Notes: generated by a model not told the origin, from the letters alone. A DNA stretch of 64,000 nucleotides from Psychrobium sp051201665 (GCF_051201665.1 NZ_CP179211.1:36126-100125); one strand, 5' to 3'; positions 9,703 to 17,753 are shown, numbered from the stretch's first letter. Translations and numbers: made by a program.

Positions 9703-10803
9703 AATACCCGTGATCATTGAAAGTGCTTGATTTTTTAGCTAATGAGATCATGATAGTCACATGAAAAAGATTGCTCTCACCGACATTCAAAAAGAAACGT
9801 TAGAATCTCGACATAAAAAAGCGAGAGATAAGCGTGAGTGCGATCGAATTAAAGCTATTCTATTGCGTGACGAAGGCTGGTCTTCGCCAATGATTGCTCA
9901 AGCGTTACGCATTCACGAAACGTCAGTTGTTAGATATATTGATGACTACATTCGTCGTGAAAAATTAACCATCAACAGCGGCGGCTCTACTAGTTATCTT
10001 AATCATCAGCAAACGCAACAGTTAATTGCACACCTGTGTGAAGTAACTTACCTACATAGCCATCAAATACTTGATCATATTGAGAGTGAGTACGACATTA
10101 AATACACGGTGCCTGGTCTCAATAAATGGTTACATCAGCATGGCTTTAGTTATAAAAAGCCCAAAGGCGTTCCTCATAATTTTGATGAGGAAAAGCAAGC
10201 AGCTTTTATCGCACATTATAACCAGCTTAAATCAACGCTGGCCCCTAATGAGCCAATCTTGTTTATGGATGCTGTTCATCCAACACAAGCGACAAAAATC
10301 ACGGCAGGCTGGATTAAAAAAGGGGAAAATAAACCCATTAAAACCACAGGAAGTCGAACACGAATTAATGTAGTGGGAGCTATCCGATTGGGTCACTTAG
10401 AGGAAGCAGTGATAAGGCAATATAATAAGACAGTCAACGGTGAATCTATCGTTGATTTTTTAAATGAAGTCAGAGCCAATTATCAGACGAGCGGTATGCT
10501 TCATATGGTTCTTGATGGTGCTGGTTATCACCGTAATCAGATAGTGATTGATGAAGCCGAAAAGCTCAATATCAAGTTACATTATTTACCACCCTATAGT
10601 CCTAATTTAAACCCAATAGAACGGCTATGGAAGGTAATGAACAAAAATGCGAGAAATAGCCAATATTTTTCAAGTACTAAAGAGTTTCGACGGCGTATTA
10701 GCGATTTTTTTGAGTCAACATTACCCGATATTGCCAATACACTTGACGATACGATCAATGATAATTTTCAAATATTAAAAACTGCACTTTGAAGTTGATT
10801 TAG
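9703..10803 (+). mobile_element. IS630-family element
   Basis: About 1.1 kb, inserted at a TA dinucleotide (TA at 9701-9702 and 10804-10805), the target used by the IS630/Tc1 group. The ends show related inverted sequences (TGAAAGTGC near the left end; the complement of GCACTTTGA near the right end). It carries one transposase gene. Confidence 0.82.
9761..10792 (+). CDS. IS630-family transposase
   Basis: 343 residues. The N-terminal half is a helix-turn-helix (SSPMIAQALRIHETSVVRYI), followed by a DDE domain: FMDAVHP with the first Asp, LDGAGYHRN with the second, and YSPNLNPIERLWKVMN with the Glu. Length and motifs are complete, so it is probably active. It lies inside the IS256 element. Confidence 0.92.
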   Translation: MKKIALTDIQKETLESRHKKARDKRECDRIKAILLRDEGWSSPMIAQALRIHETSVVRYIDDYIRREKLTINSGGSTSYLNHQQTQQLIAHLCEVTYLHSHQILDHIESEYDIKYTVPGLNKWLHQHGFSYKKPKGVPHNFDEEKQAAFIAHYNQLKSTLAPNEPILFMDAVHPTQATKITAGWIKKGENKPIKTTGSRTRINVVGAIRLGHLEEAVIRQYNKTVNGESIVDFLNEVRANYQTSGMLHMVLDGAGYHRNQIVIDEAEKLNIKLHYLPPYSPNLNPIERLWKVMNKNARNSQYFSSTKEFRRRISDFFESTLPDIANTLDDTINDNFQILKTAL

Positions 10804-12175
10804 TAAAGATGGCATCTTAGGCCCTTTGATTAAGCAATTAACCGAAGCGGCTCTTAATGCCGAACTAGAGCACCACTTAGCCAACGATAATCAATCTAAT
10901 AGAAAGAATGGCAGAACAAGTAAAAACATCAAACACCCGTCTGGTAATTTTGAACTCGACACTCCGCGAGACCGCAATGGAACATTTGAACCTCAATTAG
11001 TGAAGAAAAATCAAACCTCACTATCAGATGAAATCGATCGCAAAATACTCTCGATGTTTAGCTTGGGAATGAGTTATCGTGATATCAATGCACATGTAGA
11101 GGAGATGTACGGTATTAACGTGGCCACAGGAACGATTAGCGCAGTCACTGACAAGCTTATTCCTGAGCTTAAAGCATGGCAACAAAGGCCATTAGATAGC
11201 CATTACCCAATTGTTTGGCTCGATGCTATTCATTATAAGGTCAAAGAAAACGGTCGCTACATCAGCAAAGCTGTCTACACGTTATTAGCACTTAATATGC
11301 AGGGTAAAAAAGAGATATTAGGGTTGCATTTATCAGAAAACGAAGGGGCTAATTATTGGCTTTCAGTGCTGACCGATCTTAATAATCGCGGTGTTAAAGA
11401 TATTCTTATTGCCTGCGTAGATGGGCTAACCGGCTTTCCTGAAGCCATAGCAGCTATCTTTCCTGAGACAGAAACACAGCTTTGTATCATTCATCAAATT
11501 CGAAACTCACTTAAGTACGTCGCGTCTAAAAATCAGAAAGCCTTTATGGCCGATTTAAAACCTGTCTATCGTGCACCCACAAAGGAAGCAGCTGAATTAG
11601 CACTCGATAAACTAGAAGAGAAGTGGGGCGAAAAATATCCGCTGGTTATTAATTCCTGGCGCAGGAAGTGGCACAATCTATCTCACTATTTTAAGTACCC
11701 TGAGCACATCAGGAAGGTGATATATACCACGAACGCCGTTGAGGCGGTTCATCGTCAGTTTAGAAAGTTAACGAAGACAAAAGGCGCATTCCCGAACGAA
11801 CATAGCTTGTTGAAGCTGTTGTATGCTGGCATATTGAATGCTTCTGAGAAATGGACGATGCCAATCCATAACTGGAGCTTGTGTGTTTCTCAGTTGGCGA
11901 TATATTTTGAGGGACGTTTAGATAGCGTCATTGATATTTAGAAAATTAAGCCTGACACAGAATGTTGAACGCCCTCGAATTAGATTGGATAGCGTCACAC
12001 CAATTTGACTTAGTTACTAACGATTTTGGATTGAATGCAAATGAAATTCGATTATTAGTATCTCGATATGTGAATAATGCTTCATTAACCTCACATTCAA
12101 ATACTTTGTTGCAAGCCTTTCGCAGATTAGATTGTAATTAATACCTACATATAACTGCACAACCAATACCTACAA

Positions 12176-12224
12176 CCCACTGGGGAGTACTTCAATTACC
12201 CCTATGGGATAGTTGTGTCTCCTC
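12176..12224 (+). promoter_or_regulatory. Pseudoknot leader 3 (cobS-like gene)
   Basis: Stem 1 CCCA (12176-12179) with TGGG (12205-12208), possibly extended by CAA/TTG. Stem 2 GGGGAG-t-AC (12182-12190) with GTCTCCTC (12217-12224). TCTCCTC (12218-12224) is exactly complementary to GAGGAGA (12241-12247) just ahead of ATG 12253; extending through a bulge gives about 10 pairs. Nearly identical to leader 4. Confidence 0.6.
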
Positions 12225-12252
12225 TATTTATTATCTCCAGGAGGAGAACATT

Positions 12253-13311
12253 ATGAACACAACTACAACACCTCAAGTACAAACTACTCAACAAATCGAT
12301 TTCAACGAATTTATTTTGGTAAATGCACATACTGTATTTCCTGAACTAATTGACGCTGATTCACCGATGACCGTAAAAATGCGTAAGCATAGGCATCCAG
12401 ATTGTTTATCAAGCAATCCACACTATATTCCGGAAGCTGATGTTTTTAAATCGGTAATGGCATGGTGGACTGCTCCTGATCAACTCTTAGCTCTGGGCTT
12501 ATATGGTGAAACAGGAACTGGCAAAACAGAGTTATTAATTTATATAGCAGATCGTCTTAACGAACCTGTTTATATTGAAAAAGTAACTACTGGCTTGACT
12601 GGTGAACGATTTGAAGGAAGTACAGAACTAGTAACAGATGAAAATGGTAATAACATAACTCAAAAACGATATGGCACAGCAATGACTGGTTATATTAATG
12701 GAGGGTTAGTTATTTTAGATGAAGTTGATAAAGCAAATGAAGATTTTGGTACATCCTTACATTTATTTGCTGAAGGTAAGCCTTACAATTTGTCTAACTT
12801 TTCAGAAACAGTTATTAAACACCCACATTGTCGTATCTCTGCAACCGCTAATACAATTGGTGATGGTGGCAGTGACAGGTATATCACATCTCAACGTATG
12901 GATTCTGCTTTACGTGCAAGATTTGGTTGGCTAGGTACTCAATTCCTTTCTCCAATGGAAGAAACGAATTTGTTGGCGGCAATGTATCCAAATTTACCAA
13001 CGCTATTCATCGCTAAAATGATCAAAACAGCAAATGTTTTACGTGACGCTTTATTAGGTCCTGATCGTGACGGCAACATCGAAGAACCTATCTCTTGTGT
13101 TTTTTCTACAAGAACAGTTGTTAACTGGGGATATTATACGATGGCTTTTGGAACTAACAGACGACCTTTGGCTGCTCTGGAGTTCTCATTTTTCGGTTCG
13201 GTTGATGAAGAGGAATTACCTATAGTTAAAACGATATTACAACGTTTATGGGGCGATGACTTGGAAAAACCACTGAAGAATGTTTTAGCAAAAATGAATA
13301 CGCAAATTTAA
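12253..13311 (+). CDS. CobS-like MoxR-family AAA+ ATPase
   Basis: 352 residues of the MoxR/CobS type: Walker A GETGTGKTE at about 84-92, Walker B LVILDEVDKA at about 151-160, and a sensor region with SATANTIGDG. Despite the family name (cobaltochelatase subunit), such genes on SXT/IncC-type mobile elements are not linked to cobalamin synthesis. They usually work with a VWA partner as a remodelling ATPase, and a CobT-like VWA gene lies two genes downstream. Start chosen at the ATG after GGAGGAGAAC. Its leader is almost a copy of that of the next gene. Its role here is unknown. Confidence 0.88.
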   Translation: MNTTTTPQVQTTQQIDFNEFILVNAHTVFPELIDADSPMTVKMRKHRHPDCLSSNPHYIPEADVFKSVMAWWTAPDQLLALGLYGETGTGKTELLIYIADRLNEPVYIEKVTTGLTGERFEGSTELVTDENGNNITQKRYGTAMTGYINGGLVILDEVDKANEDFGTSLHLFAEGKPYNLSNFSETVIKHPHCRISATANTIGDGGSDRYITSQRMDSALRARFGWLGTQFLSPMEETNLLAAMYPNLPTLFIAKMIKTANVLRDALLGPDRDGNIEEPISCVFSTRTVVNWGYYTMAFGTNRRPLAALEFSFFGSVDEEELPIVKTILQRLWGDDLEKPLKNVLAKMNTQI

Positions 13312-13331
13312 TACTTACTTAAACTTACTAA

Positions 13332-13380
13332 CCCACTGGGGAGTACATCGATTACCCCTTTGGGATAGTTGTGTCTCCTC
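13332..13380 (+). promoter_or_regulatory. Pseudoknot leader 4 (DUF3150-like gene)
   Basis: Stem 1 CCCA (13332-13335) with TGGG (13361-13364); stem 2 GGGGAG-t-AC (13338-13346) with GTCTCCTC (13373-13380). TCTCCTC (13374-13380) is exactly complementary to GAGGAGA (13397-13403) of the ribosome binding site. About 90 percent identical to leader 3, so probably a recent duplication. Confidence 0.6.
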
Positions 13381-13408
13381 TATTTATTATCTCCCGGAGG
13401 AGAACACT

Positions 13409-14524
13409 ATGAACGATACTACCACTACCACTACCACTAAAAACCAAGCTATTGACCATGCAAGCGCTTTAATAGAAAGAAATACTGCTCTTAAAGAAGG
13501 CTGTTGCTTATTAGGTGCAAAAGTGAGTTCCCCTTGCGGTGAATCAACTTTACCTAACGCTGTTGTGTCACTAGGTGGTCAAAAAATCAATTCAGAACAA
13601 GTTAAGTCGTCAAAGCTACAATGGTTTCCTAGAAGTCATTTAAAGCTAACAACGAAGTACAGCAATAGTATAAGTCGAATCTTAAATGCCGCAGGTGTTA
13701 AGTTAGGCGAAATGACTGTTGTACCCTTATCTAAGCTGGATAAAGTACAGGATGAGCTCAACGCATTGAAAGATAAATGGCAATCAGAAGTTGATGAAGT
13801 CATTACAGATTACGATGTTATTATTGCTCAACACTGTCTAGATAACCCCGATGTAGCTCATTTAATTCGTGCACATGCTATACCAGCAAGTGAATTTAAA
13901 ACACGATTTAAAATGAGACTGTTAACACCACTAGCTCTTACTCCTTTAAACGAAGAAGATGATAGTGCGTTAGCAGATGAACTAGGAGATAACCTTTGGG
14001 CTGAAATAGCTAAAGAAGCTTCTAAAATCTATTCAGCATCTTGGTTTAACAACTCAAAACCCGTTACTAGAGTGTCACAAAAAATACGTCGTCCAATCAA
14101 CCGTGTTGTAGATAAGATATTAGACCTTTCATTTTTAGATGAGAGTTTAGTTACTGTTGCTACGTCAATCACGGATGTTATGCGTCAATTACCTGCTTCT
14201 GGATATATCGAAGGTAGAGAATTTGACAACTTAACAAAATGGATGTTTGTTATGAGTGATGAAAGTAAATTACGTTTACATGCTGAGAACTCTGCGAACG
14301 CAAATGCTTATTTAGATAGCGAAGATGGACAAAAAGCTGTTTCACACGCTGAACAGTTCATTGATGCTTCTACTGAGCAATTTGGTAATGTTGATCAAGT
14401 CACCACGATTGATACTGAAGACGTTACACCTGAGATAGAAACTCAATTTGAGTCTCCTATTGAAGTCGTTCAACAGCCATCGACACTATCAACGACTAAT
14501 GAATTATCATTTGGTAATTGGTAG
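13409..14524 (+). CDS. DUF3150-like protein between cobS-like and cobT-like genes
   Basis: 371 residues, soluble. An N-terminal Thr-rich start is followed by a globular region (about 20-310) and an acidic C-terminal tail. Position between the MoxR-type ATPase and the VWA protein, together with length, matches the DUF3150 protein of SXT/IncC-like elements; the family name rests on that context and general resemblance, with no diagnostic motif. It probably acts with its neighbours. The run of eleven Thr/Lys codons at the start (ACT/ACC repeats) could vary in length. Confidence 0.65.
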   Translation: MNDTTTTTTTKNQAIDHASALIERNTALKEGCCLLGAKVSSPCGESTLPNAVVSLGGQKINSEQVKSSKLQWFPRSHLKLTTKYSNSISRILNAAGVKLGEMTVVPLSKLDKVQDELNALKDKWQSEVDEVITDYDVIIAQHCLDNPDVAHLIRAHAIPASEFKTRFKMRLLTPLALTPLNEEDDSALADELGDNLWAEIAKEASKIYSASWFNNSKPVTRVSQKIRRPINRVVDKILDLSFLDESLVTVATSITDVMRQLPASGYIEGREFDNLTKWMFVMSDESKLRLHAENSANANAYLDSEDGQKAVSHAEQFIDASTEQFGNVDQVTTIDTEDVTPEIETQFESPIEVVQQPSTLSTTNELSFGNW

Positions 14525-14527
14525 CTG

Positions 14528-14560
14528 CCCTTAAGGGATTATTCCTTAAGGGATGATCCC
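14528..14560 (+). promoter_or_regulatory. Pseudoknot leader 5 (cobT-like gene)
   Basis: Stem 1 CCCTTAA (14528-14534) with TTAAGGG (14546-14552); stem 2 GGGATTAT (14535-14542) with ATGATCCC (14553-14560, one G-T pair). Compact interleaved fold with almost no loops. TGATCC (14554-14559) can also pair with GG-t-ATCA (14580-14586), which covers the weak ribosome binding site of the gene at 14589. Confidence 0.6.
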
Positions 14561-14588
14561 TTTTAATTTATTTTAAATAGGTATCAAG

Positions 14589-16211
14589 ATGAAAAATGTA
14601 CGTAACTCTAGAAAAGAACAAGAATTGTTAGCTAAATTCTCTGTTCTAACCCGTCTTATGTCTAAACAATCTGACGTTAAGATAATTATCAGTGGGAACC
14701 AGCCTTACACGACAGGTGATTTAATTGTATTGCCGTGTGGGGATTTTGAAGATGCAACATATTGTGAATTACTAGAAGGTGTAGTAGATCATGAAATAGG
14801 GCATATTGATGAATCTTGCTGGAATGTTCTAAAAGACTTTGCTGGTTCCCCACTGTCTAAATCAATATTGAATATTATTGAAGATGTAAGAATGGAACGC
14901 TCACGTAGTCGTAAATATGCTGGCTCAAGAATCAACTTTTATAAGATGATTAGTCACTTGTTTAAGCGTGGATGGTTTCAACCTGTAACGATAGAACATA
15001 GCGCTCCGCAATGCCTTACTTCTTATATTCTTTTTTCTGGTCGGTTCAAATATATGGATCAAGATCAGTTTGAAGAAAGAAGCATTGGTGCGAGAGAAGT
15101 GTTAGTTGAAAAGTTTGATGCAGATTTTGTGCAAGAACTTGATCTAATACTCACTCAAATACCCAAGTGTGAGGATACAAAAGGTGCTGGTGTAATAACG
15201 GAACAGATACTTCAATTACTTGATTTAGATGACCTTCAAGAAAGCGAATCTAAGAATAATACTCATAAACAAAGTACTAGCCCTAAAGGTGAAAATATTG
15301 AAACCAGTGTTCAAGAATGCCTTGGTGCAACTAATGATGATGTATTAGAAGATCTGCATGAAGCTATAAAAACCGAACTTTCGCAAATCGTTAAGCAGTG
15401 TATCGCTGATGGAACTTTATCTTATAGTGAATGTGATAAGTACTCGATATCGAGACAAATCATTGAACAAGATATATCGTTCATCGACGTTGCTCAAGCA
15501 AAACGTAGAAGTGGCCAAGTTCGAAACACTTTAGCTAAACAATTACATTCACTTAATCGAAAATCTGTAACTCATTCGAGGCGTGGAAGTAACATTAATG
15601 CAGCTAAACTTGGTGGAATTAAAGCAGGGAATCTTTGTGTTTTTAAAAACGAAATGATAACTCGCTCGCCAAACACTGCTATTAGTATTCTTATAGATAG
15701 GTCTTATTCTATGGAAGAATTAATAACAGAAACCAATACAAGTTCGCTTGCATTGGCTTGTGCTTTTGAAAAACTTAAAGGGGTAAAATCAGAGGTTTTG
15801 TATTATCCATTTTATCAAAAGTATGAATGTGAGGAGCAAGGGACTATTTATACATTTAGTATCCATTGCGCTAAATCATTCGATGAAAAAACGTCGGCTG
15901 TGAAAAAGTACTTTAATGTCCAATCTGAAGGTGACACACCAACAGGTCCAGCCATGCAAGAAGCATTACGCAATCTCGCCTTACGAAAAGAACCTAAAAA
16001 AATTCTTTTTGTTATTACAGATGGAGAAGCTAATGATGAAGAGCACGTTAGAAAAGAAGTAGCAAATGCCCAGTTATTAGGTATCGATGTTGTCCCTATT
16101 GTTCTTAAAACTTGTGTTTCAGGTTTTGAGGAAGTAGGTACCACAAGAGTTGATGATATAAGTCAGCTCCATTCGGTTATCAAAGACGCTGTAAAATTAA
16201 AACTTCTTTAA
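14589..16211 (+). CDS. CobT-like VWA-domain protein
   Basis: 540 residues. An HEIGH motif at about residue 67 resembles the zinc-binding HExxH seen in CobT-like proteins. The central part is acidic and Gln/Glu-rich. The C-terminal von Willebrand A domain has a MIDAS pattern: DRSYSM at about 368, DTPTGP at about 450 and ITDGEAND at about 478. It pairs with the CobS-like ATPase upstream, as MoxR-VWA systems do, to act on an unknown substrate. Starts at ATG 14589 after AATAGG. Such genes on conjugative elements are conserved but have no clear assigned function that I know of. Confidence 0.85.
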   Translation: MKNVRNSRKEQELLAKFSVLTRLMSKQSDVKIIISGNQPYTTGDLIVLPCGDFEDATYCELLEGVVDHEIGHIDESCWNVLKDFAGSPLSKSILNIIEDVRMERSRSRKYAGSRINFYKMISHLFKRGWFQPVTIEHSAPQCLTSYILFSGRFKYMDQDQFEERSIGAREVLVEKFDADFVQELDLILTQIPKCEDTKGAGVITEQILQLLDLDDLQESESKNNTHKQSTSPKGENIETSVQECLGATNDDVLEDLHEAIKTELSQIVKQCIADGTLSYSECDKYSISRQIIEQDISFIDVAQAKRRSGQVRNTLAKQLHSLNRKSVTHSRRGSNINAAKLGGIKAGNLCVFKNEMITRSPNTAISILIDRSYSMEELITETNTSSLALACAFEKLKGVKSEVLYYPFYQKYECEEQGTIYTFSIHCAKSFDEKTSAVKKYFNVQSEGDTPTGPAMQEALRNLALRKEPKKILFVITDGEANDEEHVRKEVANAQLLGIDVVPIVLKTCVSGFEEVGTTRVDDISQLHSVIKDAVKLKLL

Positions 16212-16230
16212 CTTAATTAATAACTACTAA

Positions 16231-16273
16231 CCCAACCGGGAGAATATCGCTCCCATTGGGGCATATCTCTCCC
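16231..16273 (+). promoter_or_regulatory. Pseudoknot leader 6
   Basis: Stem 1 CCCAA (16231-16235) with TTGGG (16256-16260); stem 2 GGGAGAATAT (16238-16247) with ATATCTCTCCC (16263-16273), ten pairs with one bulge. The 3' strand (TATCTCTCC) also pairs with GGAGGAGATA (16289-16298), the ribosome binding site of the gene at 16301. Confidence 0.6.
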
Positions 16274-16300
16274 AAATTTAACATCTCTGGAGGAGATACT

Positions 16301-16609
16301 ATGACAACCATAATAACTAAACCCATAACTTTCGATAGTCCCAAGCTTAGAAAAATCACTTTGTCTGATTATTACAAAGCACTTCTAAGTGCTGATTGGT
16401 TCTATCACTATAGCGATTGTTATGAAACTCGTCGTAGGGCAGTGAAAGCGATAGCCTTACTTGAAAAAATAGGTACAAGTCATCCCATAGCAAATAAAAT
16501 GTGGCGTGATTGTAAAGAATACGTAGTTAATCTATGGTCTGATCCAGATACTAAAGTATTTGATTGTCCAAAGATTAATGCGGAATTTTCGTATCTAGCA
16601 ATTCACTAA
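16301..16609 (+). CDS. Small soluble protein, unknown
   Basis: 102 residues from the ATG after GGAGGAGATACT; an upstream in-frame TTG at 16256 lies inside the leader and is rejected. Aromatic- and Arg-rich core (DYYKALLSADWFYHYSDCYE). No membrane segment and no known family. It is one of a set of five small genes, each with its own leader and strong ribosome binding site. Confidence 0.65.
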   Translation: MTTIITKPITFDSPKLRKITLSDYYKALLSADWFYHYSDCYETRRRAVKAIALLEKIGTSHPIANKMWRDCKEYVVNLWSDPDTKVFDCPKINAEFSYLAIH

Positions 16610-16610
16610 A

Positions 16611-16647
16611 CCCATAAGGGATACACTCCTTTATGGGACTGTATCCC
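16611..16647 (+). promoter_or_regulatory. Pseudoknot leader 7
   Basis: The clearest example. Stem 1 CCCATAA (16611-16617) with TTATGGG (16631-16637); stem 2 GGGATACA (16618-16625) with TGTATCCC (16640-16647), all pairs perfect. GTATCCCTC (16641-16649) is also complementary to GAGG-a-GATAC (16669-16678) at the ribosome binding site, nine pairs with one bulged A. Confidence 0.7.
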
Positions 16648-16679
16648 TCTGAAATTTAACATCTCTTGGAGGAGATACT

Positions 16680-17012
16680 ATGTGTTCAGCCCTAACAAAA
16701 CCAAAGCAATTTTCAGAACCAGTTCGTATTAAGCAACCTAGCATCTTTGATGTTCTCGATATAGTAAACCCACTTGATAAAGAATGGGATTACATGTGGA
16801 GTAAACTTGAAAGTCACCGTATTAATTTGGGATTAAGCGATAAGCTTAGCGCCTGTAATTTCGGTGAAGTTTGGCAGTATTTATATACTGAAGAACGTAG
16901 CTATTTTGTTTTTTGGAAACGTCAGTGTCATGTTTTTAGACATCGATTTCATCCAAATACGAATGGTCATGAAACATTGTACATACCGGCAAGTAAGAGC
17001 TATTTAGCTTAA
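16680..17012 (+). CDS. Small protein, paralogue of the next gene
   Basis: 110 residues. It shares with the protein at 17094 a C-terminal block: (F/Y)GEVWQYLY(T/S)EE, then FRHR, HP and PAS spaced alike, with a WxY/WKY pattern before it. No known family recognised. It has a near-identical leader to that of its paralogue, so gene and leader seem to have duplicated together. ATG 16680 follows GGAGGAGATACT. Confidence 0.68.
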   Translation: MCSALTKPKQFSEPVRIKQPSIFDVLDIVNPLDKEWDYMWSKLESHRINLGLSDKLSACNFGEVWQYLYTEERSYFVFWKRQCHVFRHRFHPNTNGHETLYIPASKSYLA

Positions 17013-17031
17013 ACCTGCATCTAACTACTAA

Positions 17032-17069
17032 CCCATAAGGGGGAACACCCTTTACGGGCTGTATCCCTC
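17032..17069 (+). promoter_or_regulatory. Pseudoknot leader 8
   Basis: Stem 1 CCCATAA (17032-17038) with TTACGGG (17052-17058), one A-C mismatch; stem 2 GGGGGAACA (17039-17047) with TGTATCCCTC (17060-17069), one bulge and one G-T pair. GTATCCCTC (17061-17069) is also complementary to GAGG-a-GATAC (17083-17092) at the ribosome binding site. Confidence 0.6.
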
Positions 17070-17093
17070 TAAATTTTTCTCGGAGGAGATACC

Positions 17094-17411
17094 ATGCAAA
17101 CCCTAAACCCTGCAACACCTGAATATTTAAACTCTTTATTCACAATTTCTAGTGAGAGTAACGAGTGGAAATATTTGGAGAACGAACTTTCTAAAATTGA
17201 GCTAAACAAAGGTATTAACCAACCGCTTGTAGCGCGAAATTATGGAGAAGTTTGGCAGTATTTATATAGTGAAGAAGCAAGATTTACTGTCTTTGGTAAA
17301 AAATCGTTTAACCACATTTTTCGCCATAGAAACCACCCTAAAACTCATAAGTTGGAATATATTGAAATGCCAGCAAGTGATAGTTTTTGCGTAACCAAAT
17401 CTCAATCTTAA
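17094..17411 (+). CDS. Small protein, paralogue of the previous gene
   Basis: 105 residues, starting at the ATG after GGAGGAGATACC. It shares the GEVWQYLYSEE block and the FRHR/HP/PAS pattern with the 16680 product, roughly 40 percent identity by eye over the C-terminal half. The N-termini differ. Function unknown. The two genes are separated only by the leader. Confidence 0.68.
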   Translation: MQTLNPATPEYLNSLFTISSESNEWKYLENELSKIELNKGINQPLVARNYGEVWQYLYSEEARFTVFGKKSFNHIFRHRNHPKTHKLEYIEMPASDSFCVTKSQS

Positions 17412-17417
17412 CTAACT

Positions 17418-17459
17418 CTAATAGGAGACTAAATTCGCCTATTAGGGCATTTAGTCTCC
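17418..17459 (+). promoter_or_regulatory. Pseudoknot leader 9
   Basis: Stem 1 CTAATA (17418-17423) with TATTAG (17440-17445); stem 2 GGAGACTAAAT (17424-17434) with ATTTAGTCTCC (17449-17459), 11 perfect pairs. The bases differ entirely from leaders 7 and 8, but the topology is the same. TTTaGTCtCCC (17450-17460) also pairs with GGGGACAAA (17478-17486), including the ribosome binding site, with two bulges. Confidence 0.7.
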
Positions 17460-17486
17460 CTAATTTGTACTCTTGGAGGGGACAAA

Positions 17487-17693
17487 ATGAAAAACACTAC
17501 TACTAACATCAACTCGCTTTTAAACGAATTATTTCATCTGTATTCAAATACCTTAACTGAGTTTCTTTCAGAGATGGAAATCGTTAATACGTTTAAAAGA
17601 ATTAAAAACTTATATCAACAATTAAAAGATCAGGTCACTAATAACCCCAAGTTTGAGGAAATTGGTGAGTTTGTCTTTATTACTGATATTTAA
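17487..17693 (+). CDS. Small helical protein, paralogue of the next gene
   Basis: 68 residues after GGAGGGGAC. The pattern LYxxxL...E...FxrIxxLYQQLKxxxxNNPKFEEI is shared with the N-terminal part of the 17754 protein. Predicted all-helical and without membrane segment. No family recognised. Confidence 0.6.
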   Translation: MKNTTTNINSLLNELFHLYSNTLTEFLSEMEIVNTFKRIKNLYQQLKDQVTNNPKFEEIGEFVFITDI

Positions 17694-17702
17694 ATCAACC
17701 TT

Positions 17703-17729
17703 AAAGGGAATGCACTTTTGCACCCCTTT
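17703..17729 (+). promoter_or_regulatory. Degenerate leader 10 (simple hairpin)
   Basis: AAAGGG (17703-17708) with CCCTTT (17724-17729) and inner TGCA/TGCA (17711-17714, 17719-17722). It occupies the same place as the pseudoknot leaders but I could not find a convincing interleaved stem 1. Followed by GGAGGAGATA and ATG 17754. Confidence 0.4.
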
Positions 17730-17753
17730 ATTACTCTCTTGGAGGAGATAATT

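Larger units (their letters stand above)
9636..11941 (+). pseudogene. IS256-family transposase, interrupted
   Basis: The N-terminal 23 codons (9636-9704) are followed by the IS630 insertion, and the gene resumes near 10806 to its stop at 11941. The mutator-type transposase is otherwise intact: a DGLTGFPEAI region with catalytic Asp, LCIIHQIRNS, and the YTTNAVEAVHRQFRK region. The undisrupted junction (SLTGKDGILGPL) can be read in the second copy at 43881. A TTG at 10826 could start a C-terminal product of 371 residues, but no good ribosome binding site precedes it. Confidence 0.88.
9579..11976 (+). mobile_element. IS256-family element, copy 1, containing an IS630 insertion
   Basis: Ends GGGAGTGTTC (9579) and GAACGCCCTC (11976) are imperfect inverted repeats continuing into the shared ATTCTGTGTCA. 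A perfect 8-base target duplication GAATTAGA lies at 9571-9578 and 11977-11984, the size expected for this family. It is interrupted by an IS630-type element, so it is not autonomous. Confidence 0.9.
9268..12141 (+). pseudogene. Unknown gene split by an IS256-family insertion
   Basis: The 5' part (9268-9578, start MARPKKNVTKAM) ends at the IS boundary, and the 3' part resumes in frame at 11985 and stops at 12141. Removing the IS and one copy of the 8-base duplication GAATTAGA restores one open frame of about 155 codons. The product is soluble with a basic N-terminus; no family recognised. It has the strong AGGAGGAGA site and a pseudoknot leader like the following genes. The insertion must truncate the protein after about 104 native residues. 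Confidence 0.75.

Noticed and set aside
12253..16211. Cobalamin biosynthesis genes cobS/cobT
   Set aside because: No other cobalamin gene is present, the third gene is DUF3150-like, and the trio resembles the one on conjugative elements.
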